A stretch of 64,000 nucleotides of DNA from an uncultured Myroides sp. (GTDB lineage: Bacteria > Bacteroidota > Bacteroidia > Flavobacteriales > Flavobacteriaceae): positions 16,048 through 80,047 of the forward strand of contig CAJYTF010000022.1 of assembly GCA_913777665.1 (NCBI GenBank), in the 5' to 3' direction. The notes beneath the pieces were generated by a model, which saw only the letters and a program-made list of their open reading frames with translations, had not been told where the DNA came from and did no database searches. A program made the translations under genes and the position numbers. Of this stretch, positions 48,558-56,477 are shown one piece after another. Position 1 is the stretch's first letter. Each line of letters starts with the position of its first letter.

Positions 48558-49661
48558 ATGAACATTTTTTCAAACTTTCCATCAATGTATTTCAAGAAAA
48601 ATTTCATAACAAAGATTGCGGGCGTTGCCTTATTATCTTTATTATGTCTAAACATAGTATCCTGTACTGATATCGAAGTCCTTAATAATGAAGATGATAT
48701 TCTAAAACCACCCCCGACAGTATATATAGCTAGTACAAGTGGTGGTCTTAACGGAATAATTCCTGTAGTGACTTATTGGAAAGACAGTATAGCATTTCCA
48801 ATTAACAATGGTAATAAAGGTGCCTTTGCGAATTCAATTTTTGTCGAAGGTAATGATGTTTACGTTGCAGGTTTAGAAAATGATGGTCAAATAACTATAG
48901 CAAAATATTGGAAAAATGGAATAGGAGTTTCACTTACAACTTCTCAAAATAATGCAAACGCAAATTCTATTTTTGTATCGGGAACTGATGTATATGTGGC
49001 AGGTTGGAAACAAAAATATCATGGTGCACCTGCAGTTGCTACTTATTGGAAAAATGGTATAGAATTTCCATTACCAAGCAATAAATTTAGTTCTTATGCA
49101 GAATCTATTTTTATTTCTGGAAACGATATTTACGTTGCAGGATACGAAAATGATGCAAACGGTAATGAAATCGCAAAATATTGGAAAAATGGTATTGGTG
49201 TAAATCTTAGTAATGGTTCAATACATACTACTGCTAAATCTCTTTTTGTATCAGGTAGTGATATACACATAGTTGGTATCGAAAATAATGGTTATACTAG
49301 AGTTATCAAATATTGGAAAAACGGTGTAAGCAACTCTCTTACTGACGGGACATTAGATGCCTTCGCGAATTCAATATTTGTATCAGGTAATGATGTTTAT
49401 ATTGCTGGTGGAGAAGGTATCCCTAATGGTGGACCTTCAATTGCTAAATACTGGAAAAATGGCAAGCCAACAGCACTAACTAATGGTCAGCGAGATGCTG
49501 CAGCTGTGTCGATATTTGTTTTAGAAAATGACGTATATATTGCAGGAGACATATATAATTCAAGTGGATATCCTGTTGGTACATACTGGAAAAATGGTGT
49601 ACCTACTAGCCTTACAGATGGTAAAAACATTGGTTATGCAATGGGTATATTTGTAAAATAA
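48558..49661 (+). CDS. Putative surface lipoprotein made of seven YWKNG repeats
   Basis: Lipobox-like LNIVSC; repeating (A/T)(K/T)YWKNG....(A)SIFVSGNDVYVAG units of about 45-47 aa. Confidence 0.75.
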   Translation: MNIFSNFPSMYFKKNFITKIAGVALLSLLCLNIVSCTDIEVLNNEDDILKPPPTVYIASTSGGLNGIIPVVTYWKDSIAFPINNGNKGAFANSIFVEGNDVYVAGLENDGQITIAKYWKNGIGVSLTTSQNNANANSIFVSGTDVYVAGWKQKYHGAPAVATYWKNGIEFPLPSNKFSSYAESIFISGNDIYVAGYENDANGNEIAKYWKNGIGVNLSNGSIHTTAKSLFVSGSDIHIVGIENNGYTRVIKYWKNGVSNSLTDGTLDAFANSIFVSGNDVYIAGGEGIPNGGPSIAKYWKNGKPTALTNGQRDAAAVSIFVLENDVYIAGDIYNSSGYPVGTYWKNGVPTSLTDGKNIGYAMGIFVK

Positions 49662-49680
49662 AAAGATTTAAATTAATAAA

Positions 49681-49710
49681 GAAAGACAGATTATAATCTG
49701 TCTTTCTTTT
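49681..49710. terminator. Intrinsic terminator
   Basis: GAAAGACAGATTATAATCTGTCTTTCTTTT. Confidence 0.85.
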
Positions 49711-49740
49711 ATAAACTTAAAAAGAAATTGAAATTCTAAA

Positions 49741-50223
49741 TTAAAAAAAGCGGCTATGCCAGCTTTCGCCTGCAGGTACTTCCCAAAATTCTTCGAATTC
49801 TTCAATGGTGTTTACCAAATTATTAAAGACAATAGTATTTGCATTAACAGCTTTTTCTTTAGCCATTTTCTTGAAATCGATTAACGATTTATGTGCAATA
49901 AATTCGCCTGTTTTATAGGTTACATTCATTTTATCTAATAGATCGATTCCAAATTTTTGTTCTAAATCCTGAATGATTTTCACAGAAGCATCAATTGAAC
50001 AACCCGATGCGGCATGATATTCCTGATCTACCGCTAAAATAATAAAACGATTGTATTTTATTTGGTACGATGCTTTTAAAGGTGTGCTGTGCGCTGCCCA
50101 ATTTTCAACAAAATTAGTCAACAGTTCGTTCGCAGTTGCCACTTCTTCATCGGTCATTTTTCTGTTTGCCTGGTAAATCCAGATTCTTGCCGATTTCGGC
50201 ATTTCTTCAAAAGCTATCAACAT
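49741..50223 (-). CDS. Conserved flavobacterial protein (often named 'ABC transporter ATPase' but lacks ABC motifs)
   Basis: FEEMPKSARIWIYQANRKMTDEE...HSTPLKASYQIKYNRFIILAVDQEYHAASGCSIDASV...; no Walker motifs. Confidence 0.7.
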   Translation of the reverse strand: MLIAFEEMPKSARIWIYQANRKMTDEEVATANELLTNFVENWAAHSTPLKASYQIKYNRFIILAVDQEYHAASGCSIDASVKIIQDLEQKFGIDLLDKMNVTYKTGEFIAHKSLIDFKKMAKEKAVNANTIVFNNLVNTIEEFEEFWEVPAGESWHSRFF

Positions 50224-50224
50224 A

Positions 50225-50812
50225 TTATTTGGCTTCTATATAAGATACTATATTATAATTTACAAATTTTCCTATTTTGGCATCGTATATTTCAGATACA
50301 TAATAAGAAATTTCTACTTTATCTTTAATTTTTAATAATGAATCTGTTAGCAAATACGCTGTTTCAAAATCATATAATAAAATAAAATCGTGCTTTTTGC
50401 CGGAGTTTTCTTGAACTGTAAAACTTAAAAACTGCTCTTTACGAATATTAGTTAAAGATCCTTCAATAGTCTTAATTTCTACATTCTCGGTTGCTTCTTC
50501 CATCCAAAAATGCTCAAAAACTTCGGGACAAGTCATTCCCATATACATTCCTAATTCTTCGCTAATACTTTCAAAAGCATCTTCTTTAATTAAAAAGTCT
50601 TTACCAAAGTGATGTTCAACTTCTTCTTTATGCTTGTTTACATTTTTAATCATGTACAAACCTAAAATTTGTTCTGATTTTACTTCAACCTTATTATCGG
50701 CAATATCTTTACAAATATCTGTTGCAATTGCAGAAAGCAATTCTATTTTTGAAAGCTTTTGTGCTGAAACCGTTGTGCAAAGTAATAGGAATACAAAGAG
50801 ATATTTTATCAT
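50225..50812 (-). CDS. Hypothetical secreted protein
   Basis: Signal peptide MIKYLFVFLLLCTTVSAQ; no family recognised. Confidence 0.6.
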   Translation of the reverse strand: MIKYLFVFLLLCTTVSAQKLSKIELLSAIATDICKDIADNKVEVKSEQILGLYMIKNVNKHKEEVEHHFGKDFLIKEDAFESISEELGMYMGMTCPEVFEHFWMEEATENVEIKTIEGSLTNIRKEQFLSFTVQENSGKKHDFILLYDFETAYLLTDSLLKIKDKVEISYYVSEIYDAKIGKFVNYNIVSYIEAK

Positions 50813-50817
50813 TATTG

Positions 50818-51609
50818 CTATAAATCTTGTGCGTTAGCAATTAATTCGGCAATATCTAACACCTTAATTTCATTTTCTTTATGGTTAAACTTTACCCCAT
50901 CGGTTAACATTGTATTGCAATAAGGGCAGCCCGTTGCTATAATATTTGGATTGGTTTCCATGGCGTCTTTGGTGCGCAGCACATTAACATCCATATCGCC
51001 TTTTTCAGGTTCTTTAAACATTTGTGCACCACCGGCACCACAACATAAACCTTTGGCTTTTGATCGTTTCATTTCTACAATGGTGGCGGTTGTTTTTTGT
51101 AACACTTCGCGCGGGGCATTGTAAATTTTATTGGCGCGACCTAAATAACAAGGATCGTGAAAAGTAATGCGTTTGCCTTTATACGTATTTTCGCTAAATT
51201 TTAATTTTCCTTCGCTTATTAATTCATTTATAAACTGTGTGTGGTGTATTACTTCGTAATTGCCGCCTAAACCCGGATATTCGTTTTTTAAGCAATTAAA
51301 CGAATGTGGATCGCAGGTTACTATTTTTTTAATTTCGTAAGCATTTAGAATTTCAATATTCATCATAGCCTGCATTTGAAACAAAAATTCGTTTCCGGCA
51401 CGCTTTGCTAAATCGCCGGTGGCACTTTCTTCTGTTCCTAAAACAGCAAAATTAACTTGAGCAGCATTTAAAATTTTAACAAATGCACGCGTTATTTTTT
51501 TTGCTCTATCATCATAACTTCCGGCCGAACCTACCCAGAACAATATTTCGGGCTGTTTGCCTTGCGCCATCATTTCGGCCATTGTAGGTACTACTAAACT
51601 TTCTGACAT
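50818..51609 (-). CDS. (Fe-S)-binding protein, CCG-domain (heterodisulfide reductase subunit-like)
   Basis: ITFHDPCYLGRANKIYNAPREVL, GLCCGAGGAQMF, IATGCPYCNTML. Confidence 0.92.
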   Translation of the reverse strand: MSESLVVPTMAEMMAQGKQPEILFWVGSAGSYDDRAKKITRAFVKILNAAQVNFAVLGTEESATGDLAKRAGNEFLFQMQAMMNIEILNAYEIKKIVTCDPHSFNCLKNEYPGLGGNYEVIHHTQFINELISEGKLKFSENTYKGKRITFHDPCYLGRANKIYNAPREVLQKTTATIVEMKRSKAKGLCCGAGGAQMFKEPEKGDMDVNVLRTKDAMETNPNIIATGCPYCNTMLTDGVKFNHKENEIKVLDIAELIANAQDL

Positions 51610-51643
51610 TTTTCTCTTAATTTTTAGTTGATGATATGGTAGG

Positions 51644-52984
51644 TTAATTTTCGTCTTTCCAATTTAAACGATCCATTTGGCTGTATTGCCAAGGTGCCCC
51701 ATTGTTCTCAATGTTGGTCATCATGGTGTTTAATTCCATAGGTGCGGCACTTTGTTCCATAACCAAAAATCGGCGCATATCCATAATGATAGATAAGGGA
51801 CTGATGTCTATTGGACAAGCTTCTACACAGGCGTTACAGGTTGTACAAGCCCACAATTCTTCGGGTGTAATATAATCATTCAACAATGTTTTACCATCGT
51901 CTACAAATGTTCCTTTATTGGTATCAATATTTTTACCAACTTCTTCTAAACGATCGCGCGTTTTCATCATTATTAAACGTGGCGATAGTTTTTTACCGGT
52001 TAAATTTGCCGGACAAGACGCTGTACAACGACCACATTCGGTACACGAATAGGCATTTAACAGCTGCACCCAGTTTAAATCCTGAACATCTTGTGCACCA
52101 AATTTTGCTGGCACTGCATCTGCATCAGGTGCTGGTGCTGCAAACGGATCGGCATTTGGATCCATCATTAATTTTACTTCATTGGTAACTGCCTGCAAAT
52201 TATCGAATTTACCCAACGGTTCTATGTGTGCAAAATAGGTATTCGGGAATGCCAATATAATGTGCAAGTGCTTAGAATAGTACAAATAATTAAGGAAAGA
52301 CAACACCATAATAAAGTGTCCCCACCAACCTATGCGTTCTAAAACATGCAAAGTTCCTTCGCTAAAAGATCCAAAAACTGCTGGACCGATGAATTGAGAA
52401 ATGGTAAAATTAAAAGATCCCTGACCTTCAAAATGTGATTTGCCTATGTTATATAAAACCTCATCGGTTCCGTTCATGGTAAAAATGCACAATACCAAAA
52501 TAATTTCCATCATTAAAATTAAATTGGCATCTTTTTTAGGCCATCCCATTAATTCTTTCATGTTTAAACGCGGAAGTTTTAACAGGTTTCGTCTTGATAA
52601 AAAGATAATTGTTGCGGTTAATGCTGCAACCGACAATATTTCGATTAAACTGATCATGAAAGTATAGAAACCACCAAGCGATTCTTTAAAAACACGGTGT
52701 GTTCCAAAAATTCCGTCGATAAAAATTTCTATCAGTTCAATCTGGGTAATCATAAATGCTGCATAGATGGCAAAGTGTAAAAGTGCCGGAATGGGTCTGG
52801 CAAACATTTTCTTTTGCCCGAAAGCTACAAGAAGCATATTTCTCCAGCGTTCTGAAGAGCGGTCGGTTCTGTTCACAGACTGACCCAACTTTATATTGCG
52901 GTAGATTTTCTTGGCATTTACTGCAAAAAATCCAAAGCCTGCAACGGTTAAAGCTATAAATAAAATACTGCTTAAAATGTGCAT
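51644..52984 (-). CDS. Membrane 4Fe-4S dicluster oxidoreductase (HdrD / nitrate-reductase-gamma-like)
   Basis: N-terminal TM helices; CTECGRCTASCPANLTGKKLSPRLI and CTTCNACVEACPIDISPLSI. Confidence 0.92.
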   Translation of the reverse strand: MHILSSILFIALTVAGFGFFAVNAKKIYRNIKLGQSVNRTDRSSERWRNMLLVAFGQKKMFARPIPALLHFAIYAAFMITQIELIEIFIDGIFGTHRVFKESLGGFYTFMISLIEILSVAALTATIIFLSRRNLLKLPRLNMKELMGWPKKDANLILMMEIILVLCIFTMNGTDEVLYNIGKSHFEGQGSFNFTISQFIGPAVFGSFSEGTLHVLERIGWWGHFIMVLSFLNYLYYSKHLHIILAFPNTYFAHIEPLGKFDNLQAVTNEVKLMMDPNADPFAAPAPDADAVPAKFGAQDVQDLNWVQLLNAYSCTECGRCTASCPANLTGKKLSPRLIMMKTRDRLEEVGKNIDTNKGTFVDDGKTLLNDYITPEELWACTTCNACVEACPIDISPLSIIMDMRRFLVMEQSAAPMELNTMMTNIENNGAPWQYSQMDRLNWKDEN

Positions 52985-53032
52985 TACTGTTATAAATTAA
53001 TTATTGTTTTTGTTGTATTTAGTTTTGTATGA

Positions 53033-53989
53033 TTATTGTTTTATGGGTTCTGCATAAGGCTGTGCTTTTTTACCGAAAACCGAAATGTTTATGTAACGAC
53101 GTGGGTTTAATTTAACGTCTTCTAACAAACTGTTTAATTCTTTTGTTGCCGATTCCAAGTTGTTGTACAGCTGCTCTTCTTTCATTAATTTACCAATGTT
53201 TCCTTTGCCGCTGTTGGCATCGCTCATCATTTTATCAAGGCTTGATGCTGCATTATCGAATTTATTTAAGATATCTTGTAATTTTTGTAATTGGATCTTA
53301 TCTAAATCGTTAGAAAAAGCCGAAAGATTTTTAGATGTGGTGTTGAAATCTGAAACAATATTACTGATTTTAGCTTCGTTGCTTGATACAATTCGGTCAA
53401 ACTTACCCGTTATGGCATTTGCGTTACCCATTGTAGCGTTTAATTTAGCCAAAGCTTCTTGCAGGTTTTTCTGCGCAGCAGGATCTAACGTTTTGTTTAT
53501 GGTTTGCACCAAGATGTTTACATTGTAAAGAACAGAATCTAATTTTTTTGCGATAGGATCTACTCGTTGCCCTAAATCATCAATTAAACCTGCCATTTGT
53601 CCCGATTGCAAATAATCGCCGCTTTTTGCCAAGGTTGGATCGTTATAATTAATTTGAAGTGCAATTTGTTTTCCTCCGATTAAATCAGGCGAATAAATTA
53701 CGGCTTTAGATGAGATCGGAATATCAACCTTATCGGTCATTACAATTTCTACCAACAGTTTTCCCTGACCTTTTAACGAAATATGATGCACCTTACCTAC
53801 TACCATTCCGTTTATTGTTACAGATGATGCGGTTGAAAGACCTTCGACATTATCGTATTCCACAAAAAATGTTCTGGAACTGCTAAAAATGTTTTTACCA
53901 TTTAAAAAGGTGTATCCCCAAATTAACATTCCTATAGATAATAACACTAGTACAGCGGTTTTTACCTCTCTTGATATAGCTATTTTCAA
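53033..53989 (-). CDS. MlaD/MCE family lipid-transport protein
   Basis: N-terminal TM, FFVEYDNVEGLSTASSVTINGMVVGKV MCE motif, coiled-coil C-terminus. Confidence 0.92.
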   Translation of the reverse strand: MKIAISREVKTAVLVLLSIGMLIWGYTFLNGKNIFSSSRTFFVEYDNVEGLSTASSVTINGMVVGKVHHISLKGQGKLLVEIVMTDKVDIPISSKAVIYSPDLIGGKQIALQINYNDPTLAKSGDYLQSGQMAGLIDDLGQRVDPIAKKLDSVLYNVNILVQTINKTLDPAAQKNLQEALAKLNATMGNANAITGKFDRIVSSNEAKISNIVSDFNTTSKNLSAFSNDLDKIQLQKLQDILNKFDNAASSLDKMMSDANSGKGNIGKLMKEEQLYNNLESATKELNSLLEDVKLNPRRYINISVFGKKAQPYAEPIKQ

Positions 53990-54005
53990 TTTTCTATTTT
54001 TTTAG

Positions 54006-55172
54006 TTACTTGTTAATTGCTTCTTTAATGCTTATTTTTTTACCGTTTTTGTAGGCAACCAAAAACGCAGAATTGTATCCTTTGTTTTTAGCTACTTCCA
54101 ACGCTTTACGTGCATGATCGTAATCGGTAGTTTCATTGTAAAAATACTTAAACATATTACCTTCTTTAACCATAGAAATATTGTTTAAGCCGTTGAAGTT
54201 ACTTGGCGTTAAGGCAATATCTTTACTGCTTGCAGAAATTTGAACTTTAAACGAAACACCGGTTTTTGTAACTGTTGCAGGTTTAGATGCATCTACAGAC
54301 GATGTTTTAGCAGGTTCCGGAGCTTTCTGTTTTATGGTATCGACCTTTTTAGGCTCGTCTTCTTTAATTGGAGTTTCTCTTGGTTTTTGAGCCGAAATAT
54401 TCTCGCTTGCTGAATGATACTGCTTTTTATAATCGATGATTGCATTGGCAATTGATCTCGCTAATTCGTTTCTACCTTCTTCACTGTTTAAATATGCCCC
54501 TTCTTCGCTGTTCGATAAAAATCCTAATTCAACCAAAACACTCGGCATAAAAGCGGTGTACAAAACCACAAACGGAGCTTGTTTAACACCTCGGTTTTTT
54601 CTTTCGGCATCGTTTGTAAATCGAGTTTGAACTTTCGAAGCCAGCTCAATACTCTGCGTTACAAACTGTTCCTGTATTAACGTTAACCCAATTAATGATT
54701 CGGGTTTGCTTGGATCGTAACCAGAATACGATGTTTCATAATTATCTTCTAACGTAATAACGGCATTCTCTTTTTTAGCAATTTCTAAATTCGATGCGTT
54801 TTTACTTGTACCCATTATAAAGGTTTCAGTTCCTGTTGCACTTGGTGCGTTAGAAGCGGCATTTGCGTGAATGGATACAAAAATATCTGCTTTTTCACGG
54901 TTGGCTATTTCGGTACGTTCTCTTAACTCTAAAAAAACATCGGTTTTACGAGTATAAATAACGCTTATTCCTTTATCTCTTTTTAACAAGTCGCCTACCT
55001 TTTCGGCAACGTCTAAAACAATTTTCTTTTCTACATAATTTCCGCGCACAGCACCAAAATCTTTACCTCCGTGACCGGGATCTAAAACCACTTTAAAATT
55101 TTGGGCATAAACCGTTGATCCAACACACATTAAAAAGGCACCAATAGCAACTTTAAAGTTATCTATAAACAT
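54006..55172 (-). CDS. N-acetylmuramoyl-L-alanine amidase with C-terminal SPOR-like region
   Basis: VVLDPGHGGKDFGAVRG, FVSIHANAA, VLVELGFLSNSEEG; C-terminal SFKVQISASSKDI...YNSAFLVAYKNGKKI. Confidence 0.93.
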   Translation of the reverse strand: MFIDNFKVAIGAFLMCVGSTVYAQNFKVVLDPGHGGKDFGAVRGNYVEKKIVLDVAEKVGDLLKRDKGISVIYTRKTDVFLELRERTEIANREKADIFVSIHANAASNAPSATGTETFIMGTSKNASNLEIAKKENAVITLEDNYETSYSGYDPSKPESLIGLTLIQEQFVTQSIELASKVQTRFTNDAERKNRGVKQAPFVVLYTAFMPSVLVELGFLSNSEEGAYLNSEEGRNELARSIANAIIDYKKQYHSASENISAQKPRETPIKEDEPKKVDTIKQKAPEPAKTSSVDASKPATVTKTGVSFKVQISASSKDIALTPSNFNGLNNISMVKEGNMFKYFYNETTDYDHARKALEVAKNKGYNSAFLVAYKNGKKISIKEAINK

Positions 55173-55286
55173 AGCATATTTATATTTCGTTTCATATAAT
55201 AAAGTCTAAATTTTAAAAAATATCGAATTTCGGATTTTCGCACAAAACAAAAACCTATTCTAATTTACAAAAATAGTATATAAAAC

Positions 55287-55346
55287 TTGCATACAAAAGT
55301 AATATATCTCGTTTTTAACTCGATTTTACCTACAGCACGCTATTAA
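55287..55346 (+). pseudogene. Relic of the lptD 5' end
   Basis: TTG start reads MHTKVIYLVFNSILPTARY*, aligning with lptD MHRKVIYIVFNLILIPGALSK; upstream nucleotides also align. Confidence 0.7.
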
Positions 55347-55407
55347 GAATTAAAACGAATAAGAGATTTGCTTACCAAAAAAGTATTTTTACCCCCATTG
55401 TGTGTAA

Positions 55408-55570
55408 TTATTTCCACTACATAGAAACATTGACTTTTCTTATATTTTTAAAAGATTATGATAGACATTTTACTTCTCGCATAGAAAACTATGTGAAAAA
55501 TAATATAATTTCCAATCCTATCTTTTACAATTAGTAATAATTCTATTCGTCTATGTGGTTAATTTTTATT
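55408..55570. repeat. REP/MITE-like inverted-repeat element (copy A)
   Basis: CCACTACATAGA at 55414-55425, internal hairpin CATAGAAAACTATG at 55480-55493, TCTATGTGGTTAA at 55550-55562. Confidence 0.5.
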
Positions 55571-55602
55571 TATTTTGAATTACACCTAACGGTTTATTTT
55601 AT

Positions 55603-56364
55603 TTAGATTGAATTACTTTTTTTATAATCTCTAATAGCTCTTGCAATTGCAATTGCTAGCTCGTTTTTACCTTCTTCAGAATTCAAAAATTCTCCTTCTT
55701 CTTTGTTTGAAATAAAACCCAATTCAACTAAAATACTCGGCATAAGTGCACTATGCAAAACCCAAAACGGACCTTGCCTAACGCCTCTGTCGGTTCGTAA
55801 AACCTCATCTTTAAATCGAACCTGGATTTTAGATGCCAGATCAATACTTTGTTTGATAAATTGTTCTTGCATTAAAGTCAACCCTATTAAAGATTCCGGA
55901 CGATTTGGATCGTATCCTTCATAATGCTTTTCATAATTATCTTCTAGCGTAATAACGGCATTTTCTCGTTTGGCAACATCTAAATTCGCTTCGTTTTTAC
56001 TGATACCCATTATGTAAGTTTCGGCACCATAAGCAGCGGTATTCTTTGCGGCATTTACGTGAATCGATACAAAAACATCGGCTTTTTCGCGGTTTGCTAT
56101 TTTTGTTCGTTCGGCAACTTCAACAAAAACATCCGTTTTACGGGTAAAAATCACTTTAATATCTTTATCAAGCTTTAGCAGTTCGCCAACCTTTAAAGCA
56201 ACATCCAAAACAATTTTCTTTTCTACACAATTTCCACGCATCGCACCGGGATCTTTCCCTCCGTGACCGGGATCTAAAACTACTTTAAAATTTTGCGCAT
56301 AAACGGTTGATCCAACACACATTAAAAAGGCAGCACAAGCAGCTTTAACTTTATTTACAATCAT
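55603..56364 (-). CDS. N-acetylmuramoyl-L-alanine amidase, short paralog without SPOR-like tail
   Basis: VVLDPGHGGKDPGAMRG, FVSIHVNAA, ILVELGFISNKEEG; strongly similar to the 54006-55172 protein. Confidence 0.93.
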   Translation of the reverse strand: MIVNKVKAACAAFLMCVGSTVYAQNFKVVLDPGHGGKDPGAMRGNCVEKKIVLDVALKVGELLKLDKDIKVIFTRKTDVFVEVAERTKIANREKADVFVSIHVNAAKNTAAYGAETYIMGISKNEANLDVAKRENAVITLEDNYEKHYEGYDPNRPESLIGLTLMQEQFIKQSIDLASKIQVRFKDEVLRTDRGVRQGPFWVLHSALMPSILVELGFISNKEEGEFLNSEEGKNELAIAIARAIRDYKKSNSI

Positions 56365-56477
56365 GATTTATTTTATATTTTCGTTTCTTATTTAAAAGTC
56401 TAAAAGTAAAAAAAAATATTAGTAAGTTTGAAGTCTAAAAAACACACCTACCAATTTTACAAAATAGCTTTAAAAAG

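Noticed and set aside
49741-50223. Labelling this gene an ABC transporter ATPase
   Set aside because: No Walker A, signature or Walker B motifs are present; the name would come only from propagated annotation.
51886-52188. 100-aa plus-strand ORF opposite the Fe-S dicluster gene
   Set aside because: Opposite strand of unmistakable ferredoxin motifs; Leu/His-rich composition is a frame artefact.
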